Positions 55,427 to 64,000 of a DNA stretch of 64,000 nucleotides are shown here, piece by piece. Positions within the stretch are counted from its first letter, which is position 1, and each line of letters opens with the position of its first letter. The notes under the pieces are model-generated. The model saw nothing but the letters and a program-made list of their open reading frames with translations, searched no databases and was not told the origin of the DNA. Both the position numbers and the translations under genes were made by a program. Source of the stretch: Isoetes taiwanensis (Eukaryota; Streptophyta; Lycopodiopsida; Isoetales; Isoetaceae); NCBI GenBank assembly GCA_021234155.1, contig JAJEKV010000027.1, forward strand, positions 10,554,716 through 10,618,715. The letters run 5' to 3'.

Positions 55427-56182
55427 CAGGGATAGGTTCTGTATGTATGAAATCTAAATTCCTGACGTATAAAGTTAAAAAATATGTATTTTTTTGAAAA
55501 AAAATGTATTTTACTATTTCTTAGTGGCCCGAAAAACATTTTCAAGACGTCTTTAAACCTCAGAAACAAGACGCCGGACGCCGAAATTTTTCGCATATGC
55601 AAAATAGTAAAAACCGCGTACGCGAAAAAAAAAAAGAAAAATAAATAAAAGTTTTGCGTTCGCGTACGCGCTTTATACTATTTCGCGTACGCGAAAAAGC
55701 TTTCGCGTACGTGGTTTAGAAGGTTTCGCATATGCGGTTTTCAAATTTCAAATTTGTTAATTAAAAAAAAAAAAACACGATCTATATTGTTCCGCGTACG
55801 TGAAAAAAGTTTCGCGTACGCGGTTTAGAAGGTTTCGCGTACGCGAAATTCAAATTTCAAATTCATACGTGGAAAAAAAAAATAAATCGTACGCGGTTTG
55901 CACTGTTTCGCATACAGTACAAAGCGAGCACGCAAAATTTTTTTTTTTTTTCGCGTACGTTGTTTTCACTGTTTCGTGTACTCATTTTTTTTTTTTTTTC
56001 GATACTGTTTTTTTTCTGCTTTTTGCGACGCGCTTTTAGTTTTTTCGCGGCACGCCAAAAATCTTCCGACACCAGAATTGTTTTTTGCCATATTTTTTTA
56101 CGTATTATACGGCAAATTTATTTTGTACCATATGAATAATGCGTATTACATATAAAAACGTCTGGCATTGAACCTATCCCCG
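55427..56182 (+). mobile_element. hAT-like miniature element with CGCGTACGCG palindromes, copy 2
   Basis: The termini are CAGGGATAGGTTC (55,427-55,439) and GAACCTATCCCCG (56,170-56,182), inverted with one mismatch. The flanks TTGGAATG (left) and TGGAATGT (right) share TGGAATG, a likely target duplication of 7-8 bp as in hAT. Between 55,580 and 55,970 the palindrome TTTCGCGTACGCGAAA or a close variant (some with CGCATATGCG) occurs about eleven times, mixed with A- and T-runs. The remaining frames are low-complexity and not genes. Confidence 0.7.
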
Positions 56183-56403
56183 TGGAATGTGGGGGTATTT
56201 TGCCAACCCCCGACCCGCAGACCTGGGGCGCCGTTGAGGCATGATTAGATTTTGTAGGTCAGGGGGCTGGCAAGAATGCTCGACCCCTTCATGTGTCCAC
56301 TACGTCAAGGTAACTCAAGCTTCACGATCGGATCTATGGTTTTTTGGGAGCCACTTGCTATTCTCGATTAGAATGATGCTCCTCCTGCCTGTGGATGTGC
56401 CAG

Positions 56404-56684
56404 GACCTTCAAATCAAAGGAGGAGGCCCAACGCCAGAAAGGGGAAGGCGACCAGAAATGTGAGGAGACGGCCGGAAGAGTCAGCCGAGCAACAACCTCC
56501 AAATGCTGGGGTGAGGAGACGACCGGAAGAGTCGGCCGAGGAACAGCCTGCAAATGCTGGGGTGGGTGAGGGTAGTGGCCGGAAGCGGAAGACGAAGCCT
56601 GGCATTAAAGTGCTTCGCGAGATTAAGAAGTATCAGAAGAGCACTGAGATGGTCATTCCGCGTCTCCCATTACACATTGGCTAG
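56404..56684 (+). pseudogene. CENH3-like (centromeric histone H3) N-terminal fragment
   Basis: After a splice-acceptor-like GATGTGCCAG the frame encodes a basic tail (PSNQRRRPNARKGKATRN), two copies of a 17-residue repeat (VRRRPEESAEQQPPNAG and VRRRPEESAEEQPANAG; 51-bp direct repeat at 56,460-56,561), then GSGRKRKTKPGIKVLREIKK and YQKSTEMVIPRLP. The last part aligns with the start of the histone fold of H3 (RPG-ALREIRRYQKSTELLI-KLP). The long variable tail and IPRLP suit CENH3 better than canonical H3. Sequence after RLPL does not continue as H3 and stops, so helices 1-3 are missing. It may be the exon-bounded 5' part of a captured or duplicated gene. An upstream in-frame Met at 56,371 exists. 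Confidence 0.6.
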
Positions 56685-56879
56685 AAGGACCAACTCTAAG
56701 AACTGCCTTCATGCCAAGCAACAATATTGGCAATCGAGTCTAGATAGATTTGAATAATATCACTTAATTGAGGAGGAAACAAAGTGATAGAGTTAGCATA
56801 CTCTAAACCGATGTTAGAGAAGATTACTTAGACATCTCATACTTAATCTATAATGTTTAATTTGCTTTACTATTCTCCT
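56685..56879. other. No gene seen
   Basis: Short A+T-rich spacer between the CENH3-like fragment and the LINE-type 3' end. Confidence 0.4.
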
Positions 56880-57125
56880 TATTGCAATTTCGCCCAGATA
56901 GGGAATTTGAACGCCTACTACAAGGGTTTTTCCTCCCATATGGAGGGTTTTTTCGTCCCAGTGGTAGAGACACATTGTATAGGGCTTTTGTAGTTTTCTT
57001 TTATGTTTAGATACTATTTGATATATTGTATTGTGGCCGTCTCATAGGCCAGTTGGCCTCCGTGGACGTTAAAATTTCCTGTGGTCCTTCCTTCCTTCCT
57101 TCCTCCCTCCCTCCCTCCCTCCCTC
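56880..57125 (+). repeat. 3' end of the microsatellite-tailed LINE family (or a SINE using it)
   Basis: GGGTTTTTCCTCCC-ATAT-GGAGGGTTTTTT (56,923-56,953) is the family hairpin. GTCTCATAGGCCAGTTGG, CCTCCGTGGACGTTAAAATT and a tail of (CTTC)n then (CCCT)n (57,085-57,125) follow. No ORF2 sequence precedes it, so it is either a very short LINE copy or a non-autonomous element sharing the tail. Confidence 0.7.
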
Positions 57126-57574
57126 CACATATATTCTGAGTGTCTGTACAACATAACAACTACATGAATCAAGACCGACAAAAAATTACAATCCAAGACG
57201 TTAATCCAATACAATACATCAACGAATCAAAGAATCTATTAAACAAAATACAAATCCTAACACCAAGCACAAAGACTACACAATTACGTCTTACCATACA
57301 CTAAAAGAAAATACAATCAGATTTTTCTACTTCAAATATCAGCCTAATGTTGATAATTCTTGATAGAGGCAACAAGTAACTGCATTTTAACTAAGTTACA
57401 AGACAAACATAATCAAATATTCATTAACACCAGCAACCTCCCACCGATCACAATTTCAGTTTCGATGTACTGCATTTTGAACATAAGAAGCTGCTCAAAC
57501 AACCACTAATGTTTTTAATGCTTGAACTGCCTTGGTATTATCACACAGAAAGCCCACCAACGGTGGGCAATTTT
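57126..57574. other. No gene seen
   Basis: A+T-rich spacer; only a GCCCACCAACGGTGGGC hairpin near 57,551 stands out. Confidence 0.4.
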
Positions 57575-57645
57575 CTAGTTTATATTAATTCAAAAAAAAA
57601 AAAGGCCTCTTTGCGGCCTAGGAAATGGTGATATACAAATTAGAA
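57575..57645 (-). repeat. LINE-type 3'-end module with GC hairpin, inverted
   Basis: GTTTATATTAATTC, an A-run, hairpin GGCCTCTTTGCGGCC (57,604-57,618), CTAGGAAATGGTGATATACA and AATTAGAATAG match the complement of 15,340-15,400. A short (AATAG)n run follows. Confidence 0.55.
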
Positions 57646-57764
57646 TAGAATAGAATAGAATAGACTTTTAGCGTCATAGATATACAAAAATAGCCATGAA
57701 AGCACTAGAATAAGCAAAGAAACAATATAATTTATATATAAACAAAAAAAACAATGAAATACAA

Positions 57765-59300
57765 GGAAGGAAGGAAGGAAGGAAGGAAGGTTCTTTTATC
57801 ATCCGCGGAGGCCAATCGGCCTATGGGACCCAAATTACACGGGTGCAGCAAGCCCGTTGCTACTCGGATTAAAAAACCCCCTTACAAGGGAAAAACCGTC
57901 GCAGCAACAAGCCTGCTGGCAGCTGTACAAATATATATATACACATGAATTCCCGGCACCTCAGGTAGGCGCGCGGGGACAGAGGTGGTCCGCAGATCCA
58001 AAACCTCCTCGAGGTAGGAGCCAAGGGATCGAACTGATGGCGTACTGAGTAGCTCATGCAGTGGCAGACCAGGTCGCACCAAGAGGGCGTAGTGAGCCCG
58101 AATCTGACTATAGGCTGGACAGCTCTGGAAGGCATGGCTTTCATCCTCAACAACCCCCGGTGGCAACACACGACAAAGCCTCGCCCCGGCGCTGCTCTCC
58201 AATCCACCGGCCCGCCTCAAGCCGAAGATGGTGGGCCCCTCGCTCAATGGACGCTGGCGATGATCCCGCGCTTCTTCATGGGCAATCGAGAACACGGTAG
58301 AGCCATGGACCTCGAACCAGGGTGGGATTTATGTGCTGTTTGTAGTGTGCCATCTTTACCGCTCCACAAAGATTGTGGTCCCGAGCTTCCCCGGAAACAA
58401 GAGTCCAAGTACCCCCTCACCCTATCCCGGCCGGGCGCCTCAGGTGCACTGGGCGCACCTATGTGCCTCTACATTCCAGTAGCCAGCCCACCGGGCTCTC
58501 TTGTCCTTCCAACAAGCCTTGAGTCGCTATGGGCTCATCGCCACAACAGAAGCCAAGGCGCGGGGAGCCGAAAGTGTCACCCATGCCGGCCACCTTCCGA
58601 AATAAACAATGTGTCTATCGAGGGCGCGCTTTGCCGGGGGCATGAATCCCGCCTCCCGCAACAAGATCCGATATGGAACCGAGGGCTTGACCCCAAGTGC
58701 CTCGCGTCAAAAATACCTTCGGACCTGCTCCAAGTCGCTCCAAGTCGCCAAAGACACCACCGGGCCCCACACCTCGACCCCATACTGAAGAACTAGCTCC
58801 ACCAAAGGTTCTAATAAATGTGATCGGTGGCCCCTACCATACAACTACGCCTGTGACTATTGTTTTGCATTATGCGTCTGGCCCTTCCAACATGCGGACA
58901 CCCGAAGGCGAATGGATGCATCCCAATACATTGAGGATGGAAATTCCACCCCCAGGTACTTGTAGGTGGATGTGACCTCTACCATCTGCCCCTGATAAGT
59001 GAGCGCCGGAGGTGCTGGATGACGTGAGGAGGATATGAGGACCACCTTAGTCTTGGCCAGGTTGACATGCATGTCCGTCGCCTGGCAGAATGTGTCCAGG
59101 GCATCTAGGTGTGCCTGCATGCCCTCTGGTGTATGGGCCAAGAGGTCCACATCATCCGCATAGATGAGCTGCCGGATGACCTGGTGCAAGAGCTGTATAC
59201 CGTCCCCCCCATTGGCAGCAAGCCAGGCTTCCAACTGGTCAATGTAAAGTCCAAAGAGTGTGGGTGAGAGAGGACAACCTTGCCTAACTCCAATGCTGCT
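57765..59300 (-). mobile_element. 5'-truncated LINE of the microsatellite-tailed family
   Basis: On the minus strand it starts inside RT block B (SSIGVRQGCPLSPTLFGLYI), continues through LIYADDVDLLAHTPEGMQAH, DTFCQATDMHVNLAKTKVVL and YKYLGVEF, and then the C-terminal VEDESHAFQSCPAYSQIR. It ends in the family 3' UTR (TTTTTCCCTTGTAAGG hairpin, CCCATAGGCCGATTGGCCTC) with a (TTCC)n tail. Flanks ACAAGGAAGG (57,761) and ACAAGAAAG (59,301) look like a target duplication, and the unoccupied site lies at 13,788-13,797. Frameshifts make it inactive. The bulk of the 58.0-58.8-kb plus-strand frames are shadows of it. Confidence 0.88.
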
Positions 59301-60016
59301 ACAAGAAAGAAACAATAAGAAAATATTTCGAGCAATAAGAAATAGTTTTGCAAGTTTGACATTGAAGTTTTACACGGCCCGTATTTAAGGGTTAAATCAT
59401 AATAGTTTCACACGTGGTTTCTAAATTCAGAAATATAACATTTGAATATCAATGTCAAAATGTAACATTTAAGAGAACTATTGGCATTAAAAACCACCAT
59501 AGTTTACAAGCTTGATACAAGAGATATCATTAACCAATTAAGCTTCCCATTGCAAAAATCTTCTATGTATACCAAGCCCTTCCAAACTGCAAGGATGGGA
59601 AAGAGTACCATATGTCATGCAGAAGCCAGCCATTGATTTCCATCAAATAAAGGAGAAGCCATGGACATGATAGCATTTTGGTATCATGGTAGCGGGTATA
59701 AGTTATTTAAAAAGAAACCATAGTTGGAACCACTAAATAATTTGGTTAAAATGAAGACATGAGCTTGGTTTCCATGTCTTAAATATGACAAAAGTCTCTC
59801 TATCCTTCCAAAGTTTTTGTATCTTAGAGAAGTTCGAAGTTGTTAGACTTCGTTGATCTAGACTCTCCACAATACTTGCAAGGGGTCAAAGTAGCTGCAT
59901 GCAACGTATTCCTAAGATTGGCTGCCTTGTTAGCCACTGAATCATCAAGGCCGTAAATTTACACATTGCTATGGTAGAGAAGGCAAGGAAGGACGCCAGA
60001 ACAAACCACCTTCGTC
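59301..60016 (-). repeat. Dispersed duplication, copy B
   Basis: Inverted relative to copy A at 11.86-13.87 kb. It continues on the other side of the LINE at 57,764-57,680. At 60,005-60,009 it contains ACCAC within CTTCGTCC-rich sequence, the undisturbed target of the 10.4-kb LTR element. It lacks the 1.24-kb segment of copy A. No gene was recognised. Confidence 0.85.
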
Positions 60017-60034
60017 CTGTTTTAAGGTCTCAAG

Positions 60035-60427
60035 TTGCCCGTCTACTTTCTTTTCTATTTGGAGCTCGCATGTTTCTTAGTTCCAAGGTTTATTCTAGCA
60101 TTTTCTATCTTTCGTAAGGACCCTGAGAGCGATCGGTTTGTAGTTGATGCATTTTCGATGCTTGATTCATATGCTCTTAAGTCTTTGGATTTGTTGCAAC
60201 TTGTCGAAGAGCCCAAAATTCGATTGAATGCATTTAGCAAGAGCTCATCGAATACATTCAGCAATAACTCTTTTCTTACATGTGTTCGTTTGCCAATTAC
60301 ATGCCTAAGATCAAATTGTTTTATGAATTATAACAATTGCGCACAATTTATTAACCATAATTCATCTTCACAAAATGCAGTTGTTGCAAATTTGATACAT
60401 TTTGCAGTTCTAGTTATGAAGCTTTAG
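60035..60427 (+). CDS. Unrecognised 130-codon frame
   Basis: MPVYFLFYLELACFLVPRFI with a hydrophobic start, then RKDPESDRFVVDAFSMLDSY, LLQLVEEPKIRLNAFSKSSS and a Ser/Asn-rich stretch. No family is recognised and no homologue is seen in the window. It could be a remnant of an exon or a chance frame; confidence is low. Confidence 0.15.
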   Translation: MPVYFLFYLELACFLVPRFILAFSIFRKDPESDRFVVDAFSMLDSYALKSLDLLQLVEEPKIRLNAFSKSSSNTFSNNSFLTCVRLPITCLRSNCFMNYNNCAQFINHNSSSQNAVVANLIHFAVLVMKL

Positions 60428-61326
60428 GAAGGGAGTGATAAGGTTCGCAAAAGATCTTTCTATGGTTTTTTAAAGGGTTGGGTAAGGTTTCAATGTTTGA
60501 ATTTGGCTTTCTTTGTTTTTGTTAGTGGTTAATTTTAGAAAGCAGAGTTTCTTGAGTTTTTTTTGAACAGGGATTGCTTGAAGAGGGCTTTGTTGAACAT
60601 GTTTTCGTGAGCAGCGGTGGCTAGGGCTTGCAGCGTTGAACGAACCAGGCTTGACGCGCTGGTTTGGCATCCCGGCTTTGGTCTGGCACGATCGAAGGCA
60701 GGAGGTTTCGGTGCAACGTTCCGGCACTATGAAGGCATAAACACAGTGTACAGATGTGGATGGGGGTTGCAGGAGCAGCTTTGTGTGTGAGGATTTTGTG
60801 GCATTTTGCCTTGTAGAGCACGGTTTTCTGCTGTTTATGTTGCTGTTAGTGCAGCTCCTTGCTCTGTATTTTCCAGTGTGGTGTATTATACGCTTGATAC
60901 TTGGTATTTCTCAATGGTTTCGTGGAACTTTTAATTGCCGATCCAATGGTTTGTTGGAAAAAAAAAAATAAGATAAGGTATGGAAAGGTTTGCAAATTAT
61001 TTCTGGACTATGATTTCGTTGGCAGGGTTAGGGTTGCGTTTCATGGTCTTCTGTAAAAAATACATCTCTCTCTCTCTGTATCGTGGCGTGCGTGCTCCGA
61101 GCATGTCGGCATGTCGGACGACCACATGCTGCTCCTGCTGGTTTGGAGTGTGCTCCACATATGGGATGCCAAGAATGGCCCTCAATTTGTGGCGGATTCT
61201 ACATAAATCGTGGTCTGCAGGGGTTTGGATGCACATTTGATTTCGAGGCATGGCTCATCCGTCTTCTGCAGCATCTTTTTTATGAGCTCAAAAAGTCGTA
61301 AAATTTTATCTTCTGGCCGCCATCTA
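60428..61326. other. No gene recognised
   Basis: Spacer before the Copia element. Frames of 71-86 codons at 60,756-61,240 have no family resemblance. A short CTCTCTCTCTCTCT run lies at about 61,066. Confidence 0.4.
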
Positions 61327-61715
61327 TGTTGAATATTAGCCTTTATGCTAAAAAAAAAAACAAGGAAAAGAAAACGTGTGCACGTGGCACAACCTTGTGA
61401 AGCGGTTCGACTTCCGATCAGGGACACGAAAACGTGGGCGTATAAAAAAGGGGGAAGTGAACAGACTGAAAGAACACAGAGAGAGTGGAAGCGGCAAAGA
61501 CCCGAGGTGGAATCCGGGAGCATCTGCAGGTGCGGAAGTGTGCACCAGGGAGATCGGATCTGAGAGGAATATCGGGAAGACCGCAGTGAGCAGAACAGAA
61601 GTTCGATGCATCAGAAGAACCGTGCTTGGGCTGTCGGAGGCAACTCAGAATAGTTCAGTGGGCTATCAATTCATCTGTGGCAGATCAGTGGGTTTCTGAT
61701 TCTTTTAGACCAACA
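61327..61715 (+). repeat. 5' LTR of a Copia element
   Basis: It starts TGTTGAATATTAGCC and ends GACCAACA directly before the primer-binding site, giving TG...CA borders and 389 bases. TATAAAAAAG (61,441) is a good TATA box. The start is chosen from the TGTTGAATATTAG wording typical of plant Copia LTRs; the 3' LTR lies outside the window and would confirm it. Confidence 0.65.
61441..61450 (+). promoter_or_regulatory. TATA box in the Copia LTR
   Basis: TATAAAAAAG about 110 bases into the LTR and some 300 bases ahead of the gag start, in a position usual for Copia promoters. Confidence 0.5.
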
Positions 61716-61716
61716 G

Positions 61717-61728
61717 TGGTATCAGAGC
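61717..61728 (+). other. Primer-binding site, initiator tRNA-Met
   Basis: TGGTATCAGAGC, the exact standard sequence complementary to the 3' end of plant initiator tRNA-Met, one base after the LTR. Confidence 0.9.
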
Positions 61729-61737
61729 AGGAAAGAT

Positions 61738-62640
61738 ATGGCCAGCCGATTGGCATTGACCTATCTCAACAGTACTGAAGTGTTTGATGGAGACATTGGC
61801 TTCCAGCTTTGGAAGGCCAAAATCATGCAGGCCCTGAAGGTAGATAAGCTGTGGGATCTGGTTGATCCAGCCAAAGAGAGGGAGATTCCATCCAAGTCTA
61901 AAGTAAAGGCGGAAGCATCGGGATCTGAGGAAACTAAAATTTCGGATGACGAGAGGGAGGAGATTGCCAAAGCCATTATCATGGCAAAGCTGGGTGGTGA
62001 CATTGTGCTTGAAATTCAGCACAAACAGGCCAGAGAGATATGGAAGTATCTTCTAAAAAGATATGAGGAGAAGACGTCTACCCAGATTGATATCCTGGAA
62101 ATGAAATTGCGCAACTTGCAATTCAAGAAAGGTGATGATCTCAGGAGCTTGATACGAAATCTTAGATTGCTGTTACACGATTTGGATGGAGCTGGAGCAC
62201 GCTATAATGAGCAGCAGAAGGTACTAGCCTTAACCAGAGCATTTCAAGTTTCATTTAAAGATTTAGCTATGCTAGTGAGAAGGACTACATCCACCCTGGA
62301 TGAAGCAATAGAAGCAATTAGAACTGAGCTTGAACAGGAGGTTTTGGTAAAACCAGTGCCAGGGGAAACAGAAGAGCACCCAATTACCTTGTATGCAGGA
62401 GAATCTGGCAGAGAGAGAGGTCGAGGACGCGGAAGAGGCAGAGGAAGGGGGAGAGCAGAGATACAATGTTACGGATGCGAAGAGTTTGGTCACATCAAGG
62501 CGGAGTGTCCGAATCGGGAAAAATGGTATCGAGGACGTGGTCGTGGTTCGTTTGGTCGTGGAAGGGCACACACTGTGGTTGCAGCAGTTGGAGAGACGTC
62601 TGAGGCAAAAGCACCGACAGTAGGAGCTCTCACAGAAGAA
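61738..62640 (+). other. Gag domain of the Copia element
   Basis: The UBN2/gag-type helical region is followed by a GRGRGRGRG-like basic stretch (62,410-62,455) and one CX2CX4HX4C knuckle at about 62,464-62,510, then a second Arg/Gly-rich stretch. Gag packages element RNA in cytoplasmic particles. Confidence 0.85.
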
Positions 62641-64000
62641 GAAGTAAGTACTTGCAAATCGCTTTTCAAAAATGAACATCACATTTCGAAAATTAATGTT
62701 GCAAAGAAAAGTTTGGACAAAACTAATACCCTGACTGTAGATTCTGGAGCTGAAGTCTCCATAGTGAGCTCGCCTGACATGTTGAAATGCATTGAGCCAA
62801 GTGTGGATTGCCAGGCTGTACAGATGGGCAATGGAGCAATGCAAAAGGTGCTTGGAAAAGGGAGTTTGCATATTCTAGTTAAAGGCAAGAATGTTTTGAG
62901 TTTGCCAGATACTTTATTTGTGCCGGGAATGTTGTTTAATTTAATTTCAGTTGCCAATTTAGTTGATAATGGATATGACTTATTTTTTCATAAGTATGGA
63001 TGCAAATTTATTAGAGGAGGCATTAAATTGTTTGAAGCTCAGAGAAGAGGAAATCTGTTTGAATTGGATGTGAATGATACCATCAATAAGGTATCTCCCC
63101 TCGATAGCTTAAAGCTTTGGCACTTGAGATTAGGGCATGTCTGTTACAACAACATTAGAATAGCCAAAAGGCACAATCTGTTAGATGAGCTTGATTATGA
63201 GGATTGCGATGTTGATGACATGTGTGAAGCTTGCATGTTGGGAAAACAAAGTAGAGTGGCATTTAGAAATAAAGGGAAAAGGGCGCACGAATTGCTTGAA
63301 CTAGTGCATTCGGATGTTTGCGGGCCTATGCAGGTTGAAAGTAGAGGAGCAAAATCCTACTTCGCTACCTTTATTGACGATTACAGTAGACGTACTAAAT
63401 GTTATTTTTTAAGGACCAAAGACCAAGTATTTGATGCATTTAGATTGTATGTTGCGGAAGTTGAAAGGGAAACATCACTAAAAGTTAAATGTCTAAGGTC
63501 TGACCTTGGTGGAGAGTATAGATCGTCTGAATTCTGTAGGTATTGTCAAGTGCGAGGGATACGAAGACAATATACATGCAGGTACACACCTCAGCAGAAT
63601 GGAGTAGCGGAACGCAAAAATCGCACCATCATGAATGCAGCTAGATCCATGCTTAAGCATGCAGGTTTGCCGAACAGTCTGTGGGGAGAGGCTGTAGCAG
63701 CTGCCTGCTACATTCAGAATAGGTTGCCGACAGTTGCCGTGAAAGGAGGAGTGCCAGAAGAGTATTGGACAGGCAGGAAACAAACTGTGAAAAGATTTAA
63801 AGTCTATGGGTGTCTAGCTTATATGATGGTACCAGAAGAGCTAAGGAGAAAGCTGGATGATCGGAGCATGTGTACCTTCCTAGTGGGTTACGATGAGCAG
63901 ACAAATGGCTACAGGTTGTATGAACCAGTCACACGTAAAGTGTATGTTAGTAGGGATGTTGTGTTTAATGAAAATATTCTATACAAGGACAGGAAAAGTC
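61738..64000 (+). CDS. Ty1/Copia gag-pol polyprotein, 5' part (runs off window)
   Basis: One open frame of about 754 codons from ATG 61,738 to the window edge, without a stop. Gag (FQLWKAKIMQALKVDKLWDL, DILEMKLRNLQFKKGDDL) is followed by an Arg/Gly-rich stretch and the zinc knuckle CYGCEEFGHIKAEC. Then come the protease (VDSGAEVSIVSS), the GAG-pre-integrase HHCC-like part (LWHLRLGH, CEACMLGKQSRVAF) and the integrase core (VHSDVCGPM, FIDDYSRRTKCYF, RSDLGGEYRS, PQQNGVAERKNRTIMNAARS) with catalytic D, D and E in place. The integrase C-terminal part KVYGCLAYMMVP and FLVGYDEQTNGYR follows. Reverse transcriptase would lie beyond 64,000. The element-type order is that of Copia. The unbroken frame and intact PBS suggest recent insertion. 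Confidence 0.93.
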   Translation, partial: MASRLALTYLNSTEVFDGDIGFQLWKAKIMQALKVDKLWDLVDPAKEREIPSKSKVKAEASGSEETKISDDEREEIAKAIIMAKLGGDIVLEIQHKQAREIWKYLLKRYEEKTSTQIDILEMKLRNLQFKKGDDLRSLIRNLRLLLHDLDGAGARYNEQQKVLALTRAFQVSFKDLAMLVRRTTSTLDEAIEAIRTELEQEVLVKPVPGETEEHPITLYAGESGRERGRGRGRGRGRGRAEIQCYGCEEFGHIKAECPNREKWYRGRGRGSFGRGRAHTVVAAVGETSEAKAPTVGALTEEEVSTCKSLFKNEHHISKINVAKKSLDKTNTLTVDSGAEVSIVSSPDMLKCIEPSVDCQAVQMGNGAMQKVLGKGSLHILVKGKNVLSLPDTLFVPGMLFNLISVANLVDNGYDLFFHKYGCKFIRGGIKLFEAQRRGNLFELDVNDTINKVSPLDSLKLWHLRLGHVCYNNIRIAKRHNLLDELDYEDCDVDDMCEACMLGKQSRVAFRNKGKRAHELLELVHSDVCGPMQVESRGAKSYFATFIDDYSRRTKCYFLRTKDQVFDAFRLYVAEVERETSLKVKCLRSDLGGEYRSSEFCRYCQVRGIRRQYTCRYTPQQNGVAERKNRTIMNAARSMLKHAGLPNSLWGEAVAAACYIQNRLPTVAVKGGVPEEYWTGRKQTVKRFKVYGCLAYMMVPEELRRKLDDRSMCTFLVGYDEQTNGYRLYEPVTRKVYVSRDVVFNENILYKDRKS

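Noticed and set aside
55800-56072. Frames on both strands of 79 and 69 codons in the CG-rich element
   Set aside because: They consist of poly-Phe/poly-Lys from T- and A-runs and the palindromic repeat.
58056-58796. 246-codon plus-strand frame at 58.0-58.8 kb
   Set aside because: It is the antisense shadow of the minus-strand LINE ORF2, whose C-terminal motifs are clear on the other strand.

Overview
This is a stretch of nuclear DNA from a land plant. The evidence is an EMS1/EXS-type leucine-rich-repeat receptor kinase, broken exons of plant-type nuclear genes (ALY/THO4, an IBR3/ACAD10-type acyl-CoA dehydrogenase, allantoate amidohydrolase, a PPR-like piece, a CENH3-like piece), plant-style intron borders, and Copia and LINE retroelements. 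The sequence is A+T-rich with G+C-richer retroelement coding parts. The exact lineage cannot be fixed from the sequence; a large, repeat-rich genome (for example a fern or another non-flowering plant) would fit, but that is a guess.

Only one gene looks intact: the EMS1-like receptor kinase on the minus strand at about 17.6-21.6 kb, with a probable short intron in its 3' UTR. Almost everything else is mobile DNA and its debris, often nested. From left to right: a CG-rich hAT-like miniature element (1-635); a 28-bp perfect hairpin (1316-1372); a 10.4-kb LTR retrotransposon with 1.5-kb LTRs, a 5-bp target duplication and no recognisable gag-pol (1463-11863); half of a dispersed duplication (11.86-13.87 kb); an 830-bp GAATCT minisatellite; a foldback element (15.4 kb); the receptor kinase; a LINE fragment at 26.6-27.5 kb that resumes at 32.1 kb after a 4.6-kb insertion packed with exons of several host genes; a second LINE family at 35.26-42.87 kb, itself split by a 3.6-kb insertion that carries a foldback element and allantoate amidohydrolase exons; a full-length but mutated L1-type LINE (43.1-49.4 kb, 9-bp target duplication); a tandem array of a 342-bp tRNA-derived SINE-like unit (50.7-51.8 kb); a degraded unrecognised coding segment (53.8-54.6 kb); a second copy of the hAT-like element (55.4-56.2 kb); a CENH3-like exon fragment (56.4-56.7 kb); LINE 3' ends with microsatellite tails; the second half of the dispersed duplication (57.7-60.0 kb); and the 5' part of an apparently open Copia element running off the right edge (61.3-64.0 kb).

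The most informative structural result is that the two copies of the dispersed duplication act as each other's control. Copy B (60,005) holds the unoccupied target site of the 10.4-kb LTR element, and copy A (13,79x) holds the unoccupied target site of the 1.5-kb LINE in copy B. The most unusual content is the pair of multi-exon host-gene cargo insertions (27.5-32.1 kb and 37.8-41.4 kb), the palindromic CGCGTACGCG hAT-like family, the SINE array, and the CENH3-like fragment.
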